Below, in pieces: positions 56,685-64,000 of a stretch of 64,000 nt of DNA (positions within the stretch are counted from its first letter, which is position 1; each line of letters starts with the position of its first letter). The stretch lies in assembly GCA_013407085.1 (NCBI GenBank), contig JACCGJ010001544.1, positions 1 through 64,000 of the forward strand. Direction: 5' to 3'. The notes under the pieces were generated by a model. That model was not told the origin of the DNA, made no database searches, and saw nothing but the letters and a program-made list of their open reading frames with translations. A program made the translations under genes and the position numbers. The stretch comes from Atriophallophorus winterbourni. Taxonomy: Eukaryota > Platyhelminthes > Trematoda > Plagiorchiida > Microphallidae.

Positions 56685-56850
56685 AGCATTTCCATCACAC
56701 ACTAGAACCAGTTTTGTGCTGCTAGCACGCATCAGGTATAGAGAGGACGTTCCGGGTCTGAATAGATTGAAACAGTGGAGAAATAGTAAACAACGTTTGA
56801 AGTTGTAAGTTACTGTTGGATAGGTTTGGCACAGCCAAACTTTTCGATCA
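56685..56850 (-). mobile_element. Hammerhead SINE (family 2), decayed copy
   Basis: Upstream half (TGAAACAGTGGAGAAATAG and AGTTACTGTTGGATAGG on the plus strand) and ribozyme half. The core reads CTGATGC and AAAA, so it is inactive. The GTGC/GCAC stem II persists. Confidence 0.75.
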
Positions 56851-56914
56851 CAAGTACCAACACACGTGGATGGTGCTAAACCCATGGGCTTGAAAGAAAA
56901 ATTCGTATTTGCGT

Positions 56915-56965
56915 GCATCTCAATCACACACCCGCGAGCGGTTTCCCGCTGCACAAAAGTTTTAA
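56915..56965 (-). mobile_element. Hammerhead SINE (family 2), 3' fragment
   Basis: Only the GAAACCGC and GGGTGTGTGATTGAGATG end remains. Confidence 0.6.
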
Positions 56966-57363
56966 AACCTGAAGATATCATTCCATGCGTATAATTTATC
57001 TTAACACAGGCAGATGCACTACGCAACTGTACAGCCAGTATTATCAAGAAACAACCGCCAGAAAGGAGTAATCTCACGCAAGATGAACAACGAGCACTTA
57101 ATCTGCGGAAGGAAGAGCGAATAGTGGTCACTAGGGCCGACAATCGAAATACTACAGTGATACTCGCAAAAAATGATTATAGAAATAAGGTTGAATCACG
57201 CCTTGCAAAAGGTCCTTATGAAGTTATTGACAGCAATAGAACCACGTCGATTATGAATAACCGTAAGCGGAATGAAAGAGGAACTTGGTCAGGGATTATG
57301 GTTCAGGCTATACCCGAAATCTGATCAGGCCCCTATGTTTTATGGGCTCCCAAAGATAATTAG

Positions 57364-58086
57364 GTGGGCGTCCCTCTGCGACCTATCGTGGATGGCATTG
57401 GGTCCCAAACACACGAATTAGCGAAGCATCTCGCTCATTTGTTGAAACCGCTAGTCGGAAACATGGATTCTTTTATTAAGAACTCTTTTGATTTCGTTCG
57501 TCATTTGAGTGCAATAACGCTCGACGAGGATGAGATGATGGTTAGCTTCGATGTAAGCGCCTTGTTCACGAATGTGGACAACACGAGCGCTCTGGAATTA
57601 GCAAAAAATGCACATAATTCAGACGCGACGTTGACAGATCGTACAAACTTGAGTTTACAGCAAATCGTCAACGGTATAGCGATTTGTCTGAATATGAACC
57701 ACTTCTTGTTTAATTGACAGTTATACAAGCAAAAGGAAGGTTTAGTGATGGGTTAACCTATTTCCCCAGTGTTAGCGAATATATAGATGGAGCATTTTGA
57801 AGAGTTAGCTCTACAAAATGAAGCTCTTCGGCCAAAGATATGGTGGCGTTATGTCGATGATACATTCATCATCATGAAACGCGACAGATTGGAAGCATTC
57901 CATCCTTACCTTAACAACTTGGATACCAAAATCCACGTTACAAAGAAGATTGAGTCGACAGAAGGGACACTTCCATTCTTGGACCGTCTCGCGCGAAAGC
58001 GGAATTGTAAAATAATCACTACGGTCTATCGTAAGCCAATCGACAGAAAGGCGGTATTGAAACACTCATCAGCGCACCACAAATAG
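57364..58086 (+). pseudogene. Penelope-like reverse transcriptase
   Basis: Two open stretches (57364-57717 and 57787-58086) contain the fingers, palm and YVDD, separated by a stop at 57715 and short degraded sequence. Confidence 0.88.
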
Positions 58087-58982
58087 TATTTAATTCAGTT
58101 GCGAAATCGCTTTTCTACAAAGTTAAACACGTGTGTAGCGATGCCACCGATAAAATGCGAGCCCATCACGAAGTTAGTCGTCGGCTTGCTTATCATGGTT
58201 ACCATAAGAGCCTAATTAAACGCCAACTCAAACGGATTAAATACCCAGCACCAAAACGGAAAAAATTTGGCGTGCAACAGTTTGTATACCTTACGTTAAT
58301 GAAGCGTCAGAGTGGATAAGTCGAATCTTGAATAATGCAGGTATACGAGTAACGTATAAAAGGGGTAGAACGCTGCGCGACGAATTGCGTACATAAAATC
58401 AACTGCAAGGGTCACTCGGGAGTATATATCGGGCAAACATCCAGAGAGCTCAGTACTAGGATAAGTGAAGAAAAAAATCCAATCGGTAAGCAGCCACGCA
58501 ATTCCAGTGAATATCAATCGCTGATCAGAGATTCAGCACTAGCTGAACACAGGTCACAGCGTTGATTTTGAAAGCGTAGAAGTGATAAGGCGGCGAATAA
58601 AACCATACATTGAACGACTTCCCACAGGAGGTTGAGATAATAAAGGTTGGCAAGAATACAGTTAATAAGGTGGATGGGGCTGATATCTCCACAATCTAGC
58701 GTCCGGTCCTGCAGCGGATAAACATTAACGTGCGTAACCCCTAGTGTGCGCACCGATTACGCAATCGCGCTAATCTGTCAGCAGATGTCATTCACACCTG
58801 CCAAGACTAAAACAATTAAGGGATTATACGGCACGTAGGGGTGGTGGTGCGTCAGTTGATATTGATCGCGCCTGTCTATCTTAACGAGCGCAGCACCCAC
58901 CATGGCCTGTGCAGTTCTTAACCAACTTAGGATTGGTCAGGTGAATGAAATTTAAGCTTGATCTCTGTTCGTATTGACACCC

Positions 58983-59021
58983 TTGGTCTGACGAAGCTTT
59001 TGAGTCGCGAAATGTTACCAA
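58983..59021 (+). ncRNA. Hammerhead motif of the Penelope-like element
   Basis: TTGGT (58983-58987) pairs perfectly with ACCAA (59017-59021) as stem I. CTGACGA occupies 58988-58994 (position 7 is free to vary), GAAA 59009-59012, then a minimal stem III, with the predicted cut between 59016 and 59017. Stem II is weak. Penelope-like elements of many animals are known to carry such minimal hammerheads in their terminal repeats. Confidence 0.72.
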
Positions 59022-59380
59022 TAAACTGCTCTAACCAAATAATTACAAACATTCTTTTTTCATGATATGTTACATGATTTAGTAACACTTTAATTTAGAC
59101 ATCTAACGTCGCATATAGTTTGGTCTTGTAAAGAAAATTTCTTTTCTTATCTACGAATAAATCTTCGAATCACCCACGATATTAAGAAACCACCTTTCAC
59201 ATATTACACGAAAATGATTGGTTGAAAGCGATAAGAAATTTCCACTCCCCCACTTTTTGGCCAATCGTTTTACAGGCCGAATACAGATGACTGATGAAGG
59301 GGTTGTTGCAACGAGATGTAACCTCATTGCCGCTACATAAGTGAAACAATTTTGGTCGTGGAACCTCCCGTGTTCACAAC

Positions 59381-60190
59381 ATGCATTGCAGTTTTATCCC
59401 AGTCTTATCGAATTCATCGTTCACCATTGAAAATATACTACAAACTAACCCAAAACCACCACCCGATAATTTCTTGCTTAAAACACATCCATATGGTCAC
59501 AACAACGAAGCAGATGGAATGGTTGATCAGGAACGCCCCGAAGTGGTATTTCCGCCAATTTTTTGGTTCACCTTGGCATTATCCGCGACGAGACGGTTCA
59601 GAGTTGCGAATTTCGATCGGGCCCAGTCACCAATATCGTCACCCAGTGTGTTCTACGACACTGGACGGGAGAAAGCTGAGAAGCAAGCAAGGTTGTCTGC
59701 CGACGTTGAGACGAGGATTCGCAAACATCGATGCCTAAGACCGTTCTGTTGGCAATCGAAAAATGATCAACAACCACAACAAAACACGAATTTCTATGGC
59801 TACGATTTGCCTAAAGTATCCACAAACGGTGCGCTGACAAGACCCAGCACGAAATCCTGGACTTCACGTGAGCCGAACATTTGTGCACAAAGGGTTGCCC
59901 CGGGGAGTCGACAGTCTTCTTGGTATGATCATCTCATGAAACACTATATTCATAATCGTGGTAAGCAAGACTTACAAAGCGTGATTTATTGTTTCAATTA
60001 TTTAACAGCTTCGGGCCATCCAAGCGGTATTGGTTCCAATCTATTTGAATATGTTTGGGACCGATCGTGTATTCATAAGGCAAAGAAATTTGAGTGCAAT
60101 CGGGTAGATCAGTTTTTGGATAACGTTTCACTTCTGACACAGAAGCTTCGTCAAACCGAGGTTGATAGTCAGGACATGGAACATGATTAA
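59381..60190 (+). CDS. Open frame with engrailed-homology-1-like motif, function unknown
   Basis: 269 open codons, the longest non-transposon frame outside MCM6 and EDRF1. Near the N-terminus SSFTIENIL fits the eh1 repressor motif FxIxxIL, which recruits Groucho/TLE in many homeobox, T-box and Fox factors. The rest is basic and Gln/Asn/Ser-rich without a recognised domain. A strong donor (GTGGTAAGC) at 59961 suggests that the coding exon may end at 59960, with a DNA-binding exon elsewhere. I found no homeodomain signature in the rest of the window. Start chosen as the first ATG before the motif. It could also be a chance frame. Confidence 0.4.
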   Translation: MHCSFIPVLSNSSFTIENILQTNPKPPPDNFLLKTHPYGHNNEADGMVDQERPEVVFPPIFWFTLALSATRRFRVANFDRAQSPISSPSVFYDTGREKAEKQARLSADVETRIRKHRCLRPFCWQSKNDQQPQQNTNFYGYDLPKVSTNGALTRPSTKSWTSREPNICAQRVAPGSRQSSWYDHLMKHYIHNRGKQDLQSVIYCFNYLTASGHPSGIGSNLFEYVWDRSCIHKAKKFECNRVDQFLDNVSLLTQKLRQTEVDSQDMEHD

Positions 60191-60436
60191 ATAGTAGTCA
60201 ACCCCCCACCACTGATTTGACCTTACCGCTAAACAGCCTATAGTACGCCTACGTTGTGTCACGTCTCGTGGGAATGACCAGGATCAGTGGTCGATTTTCC
60301 TACTAATACACACTAGGGGGGAAATGGACCACTGATCCTGGTCATTCCCACGCGACGTGACACAGTGTAGGCGTACTATTGGCTGTTTAGTGATTAGGTC
60401 AAATCAGTGGTGGTGGGTTGACTACTACTTTATCAC
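60185..60436. mobile_element. Long-hairpin MITE (about 110-bp terminal inverted repeats)
   Basis: The left arm (60185-60296) and right arm (60319-60436) are reverse complements with roughly 90% identity around a spacer of about 22 bp. The outer ends read AGTAGTCAACC. No coding capacity. The stop codon of the preceding open frame lies in its left end. Confidence 0.88.
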
Positions 60437-61309
60437 GGTATTGGTTCCAGTTTGTATCGTAAGACGTTTCACGTGATGACTGTTTATCAAGCAATCTGGA
60501 TGCTCTTTTCAGAGCGACACATTTTACACTCGGGAATGAATAGCAATAGAAGTTGACCTACCCTTGGATTCGCTCATACGATTACGCACGGACGCCGGGT
60601 AGGACCAACTCATTTTTAACCCAACGAAACTGTAAAATAAGACCTGACATAGTGAGAATTCACGTCAAAAATTGTTTGTTATATGCTGTATGAACAAAGG
60701 CATCTTTGAGAGTATGCTGCGACGTTTTCAGAAGAATGCCTCTTCGTAATACAAACCCAGTATGTATTGGATCATGACTAATATCCCCAACACTTACTTC
60801 TGTGAACAAGTTAAATTTATAATGTTTAAATTTTCGAAATCATGATTTTCGTGTTAGCGATTTCAATACGCAATGCATTAGTTCACTTTCACCTTAAACT
60901 TCTGAGTTGTTCTGTTGTATAATAGTAACGTGTCCCGTTATATACACTCAATATAAAGATGTAAACTTTTCTGCGAAACAAGTTTTTGTTAAACAAACGA
61001 AAAATCTTCATTGTAACTCAAATTTTTCGGGTAATAATTTGTGTTCATTATCTCCGCTGCTCACGAAGCTGTTGTGACTTAGACGGCCGGTACATACCTC
61101 CGGTTTCTTTAGCAGCAAGTTATCTGGTTGCTTTGGTTTTGCCAACTGAAAACGGTGCGGCACAGTGTCTGTTAATTTCTTATTAATTGTGTACACCTAT
61201 TTCACATTTGGGCAATGTGGAAATCTGATTAAGCCACGTTTCTCGAAGTGTGCCAGCAAGTGGGATTCGAAAATGAACCTTCCAGACTGCAAGTCACGGT
61301 CATATCTAC
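60437..61309. other. No feature seen
   Basis: AT-rich, short frames only. Confidence 0.5.
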
Positions 61310-61560
61310 TGCGTCATCATCATCATCATCACAGACAGCATTACACCGGTAGCACATACCGAATGCTTAACTGCCACACAACCATGAAAAAGTAAAATCC
61401 TAAAAGATGGGGAAGGGTGGGACTTAAATAGCTACGGATTCTATAGAAAAGTAAGCACATACAAACGGGATACAGGTGCCTACATCTCGAATGGAACATG
61501 CATTCAAACAAATTTCGTGAACGAGTAGAGCGACATCAGCATGGCAGCTTCCTTGCGGCT
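61310..61560 (+). repeat. Dispersed repeat 5, copy 3, starting with (CAT)n
   Basis: A short CAT/ATC microsatellite at 61312-61332 leads into the repeat shared with 53140-53345. Confidence 0.7.
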
Positions 61561-64000
61561 TTCACTGCCATGCATCATAAAAAGCGTCACTGTGCGGGAG
61601 ACGAAAATGTTGTCATGGTAATACTGTAGAGCAAATCTCTCCTGCTTGTATAGACACTGAGGTGAAACTACGGGGAGAACAGATAATGCTGAACGTAGCT
61701 CACGGCGTTAAAGTGCAACGTTCGCCGATCAATCCGGCACTGCTTATTGCTGTAATAGCTCTGGGAGAGATTTTCCAGCACGTATCAAACTGTGTAGTCA
61801 TTTGAAAATTGTGGTGCTTCATACGATCACGCACTTGTGAAGTACACCCATGGTCCAAATCGACCGAATGAGGCCAACAACGAAAATAGCCGAGAGTCAT
61901 AAACCCACCAAAATTGAGGTTTTGGCACTAGTTTGCACTTTAACTGTGTTTGGACATGAGCGTGATTCACCACTGTGAATTTTCTCATAAAATGTTATGG
62001 ATTATTAAACAAGCAAATACACACCAATCTGCATTAACGGAAAGAGTCGGATTATACAAATGACAGATGTACTTTGATATCTATAATGGTTGCATGTTCA
62101 AACTCTAAATTGCCACCTTAACATCGCACCCCATCCCGCCATTCGTAACAAAATTAGACTGTAAATATTTAGTATTCTATGACTACGAATATAACTCATA
62201 TTAACCATCCGATTGAGTGAACACGCTGCTCTTATCCAACGGAGGCTAAGCTTGGTTTGTCTTGCATACTGAGCACCATCCCATTAAACACTTGCTAAAG
62301 CTCAATGACCTTACGCGAACACGAAAACATCCAAAGGTTTTAAGCATTCCGCATTCTCGATAGGATATTCGTCGAAATTTTTTTCTCGGTAAGAATTTGT
62401 TTCACTTGGAACCTTTTGCCTGAAGAAATCACATGCTCGTAATATGTTGCGCTTTTCGCTTCTAAACTCGATGAGTATATGAAGAACCATGAGTTATGTG
62501 ACCACCCCAATGATTCTTGAGAGATTTTGTAAATTTGCTCCATATATCTGTCATCCTATGAATATTGTTAAGCTTACTGCTTTTTCTACGATAAAACTTT
62601 CTGAGTTATGAGTTCTGACCTCCGAGATGTGGAGTCAAATTGTCACCACAATTTTAGTCTTATCATTTCACTTCGAATTATCCGAACGATGGACAATTAT
62701 TTGGCTACTTTACAAATTACTTTTTTATTATCAGATACTACATAAATGCTGTACCCGCAAATCGCGTTTATGTGTCATGGGTAATTGCAGATCTCTTTGA
62801 ATAAGTGAATTTGGTTTGAATCAAACTTGTGGTATTCACCATCAGGATCAAGAGCGCTACGGTCGCATCTCATACGATTGTTGTGTAGGTGCGTAAAACC
62901 CAACTAAACACCCAGTTCTCCTCGAATTCTGTTTAGGAAATTATCCTCAATGTTTTGGCAAAACAGAGCAATTACAGCCGCCAATCAGTTCGAATATATA
63001 TTAAGCGGTTTTGGTGTGTGACCTTCGAATGTCATCAGATAGCTCTTCAATGGCGCTTAGAAATGGAATTGCCTTTTGAGTCAGCGCAGAGCAAGCATTA
63101 CGCTGATAGTCACAATGAGTAAGTCGCTGGTGCATACATTTTGGGCGTGATCGCGCAATGTGATCAAACATTTTGTGATGTTCGACTACTGACCATTCGA
63201 CTTACTATGTTGCTAGTAATATATTAACATCCCGATGATAATCGTTTTTAGTTGACGCTGCGGAGAGGAGATAATTGAATCATGTCTGTTTACTGCACAC
63301 GGAAATATGTACTTCTTGCCATATGCTCCAAATGTAACTAATTACCGTGGACATTGATTTCATGCAAGCTGATTGGGTGGCACTTTGAGACAGTGCACTG
63401 ATTGCAAATTGTTTCAACCTATTGCAAAACAACCACTCGAAATGTTCGCATGATCGCCATCACCAATTTTCCACCATTCGCTCTGTTGCTTTCAAATGTG
63501 TTTAGTCGCTACGAGGAGTTTTCATTCAGCACGATGACGTGTGTGCCACCGAATGACACGGATAGAAATTTATGCAAACTGCAATCTTGATGGTTCGTTG
63601 ACAATTAATAAAGTGATCAATGGCTTCTCAACTGTCCAATTTACGATGGTTAAGGGTTGGCGGGAGGTGGGGGGGCTAAAATGAATGTTTGGTAAACAAA
63701 GGCGTTAAACAACGTCGAGCACATTCGTGTGAACAAATTGATTGCCAGCGATTTGGGGTGTCATTGTTCCATTTCTTCGTTGGTCAACATTCCGAGAAAC
63801 AAAAACCATGCTGGGGAGTTAAATTCTGAGGTTCGCATGTAAAGAGTAGATAGTGCATTAGAAAAATATACATTCTACATTAATGGTTGTCATTGTTCCA
63901 ATGGCCAAATGACCCGATAATTCACGTGCTCTACCCTACCGTATTTGTTTGGCAAGATTTTACGGTTCATATATCGAGCAACATCATTTGACTAGACATT
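61561..64000. other. No feature seen
   Basis: No recognised repeat, reading frame or RNA gene. Confidence 0.45.

Larger units (their letters stand above)
57020..59040 (+). mobile_element. Penelope-like retroelement with GIY-YIG endonuclease
   Basis: Plus-strand frames follow Penelope order. ERIVVTRADNRNTTVILAKN comes first, then MFYGLPK, then VPLRPIVDGIGSQTHELAKH and MMVSFDVSALFTNV. After these come WWRYVDDTFIIMKRDRLEAF, the YVDD catalytic box, and CKGHSGVYIGQTSRELSTRI with the GIY-YIG signature near 58410. Stops at 57310, 57717 and elsewhere show it is inactive. A hammerhead motif lies near its 3' end. Confidence 0.9.

Noticed and set aside
59291..59325. A CTGATGA followed by a GTTG/CAAC hairpin, resembling a third hammerhead type
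   Set aside because: The second core box reads GAGA, and no stem I pairing is visible.

Overview
The window looks like nuclear DNA of a flatworm, most likely a digenean trematode (inference). It holds two intact multi-exon eukaryotic genes with ultra-short introns clustered at their 5' ends. Around them lies a dense sediment of RTE-like, CR1-like, Penelope-like and Ty3/gypsy elements and short retroposons, several carrying hammerhead ribozyme motifs. One 1,000-N assembly gap lies at 10153-11152. I saw no bacterial operon, CRISPR array, rRNA or tRNA gene.

Genes. On the minus strand a homologue of EDRF1 runs from 26878 down to 7603. I rebuilt it as 12 exons whose splice phases all agree, giving 1,219 residues. 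Its N-terminal half is clearly EDRF1; its C-terminal half is assigned by splice phase, strand and length. On the plus strand a complete MCM6 replicative-helicase gene runs from 40653 to 53634 as 14 exons, giving 817 residues with zinc finger, Walker A, Walker B and arginine finger. The genes are divergent and separated by about 13.8 kb of retrotransposon debris. A third possible gene, an open frame with an engrailed-homology-1-like motif, lies at 59381-60190.

Layout. 1-5740: LINE, gypsy and RTE remnants. 5741-7460: a hammerhead SINE and a foldback composite carrying two more hammerhead motifs. 7603-26878: EDRF1 with introns full of repeats. 26879-40595: low-complexity AT-rich DNA, then three CR1-like LINEs, one interrupted by a small LTR element with intact LTRs and target duplications. 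40653-53634: MCM6 with RTE and SINE insertions in its large introns. 53635-59040: gypsy debris and a Penelope-like element ending in a hammerhead motif. 59381-64000: the eh1 open frame, a long-hairpin MITE and largely featureless DNA.

Most notable: (1) SINE-like retroposons with a type I hammerhead ribozyme, one copy with a complete core and 11-bp target duplications, and other copies showing stem I covariation; (2) a 241-bp structured retroposon present about 15 times, with 12-13 bp target duplications at two insertions; (3) seven introns of 25-38 nt at the 5' ends of the two genes.
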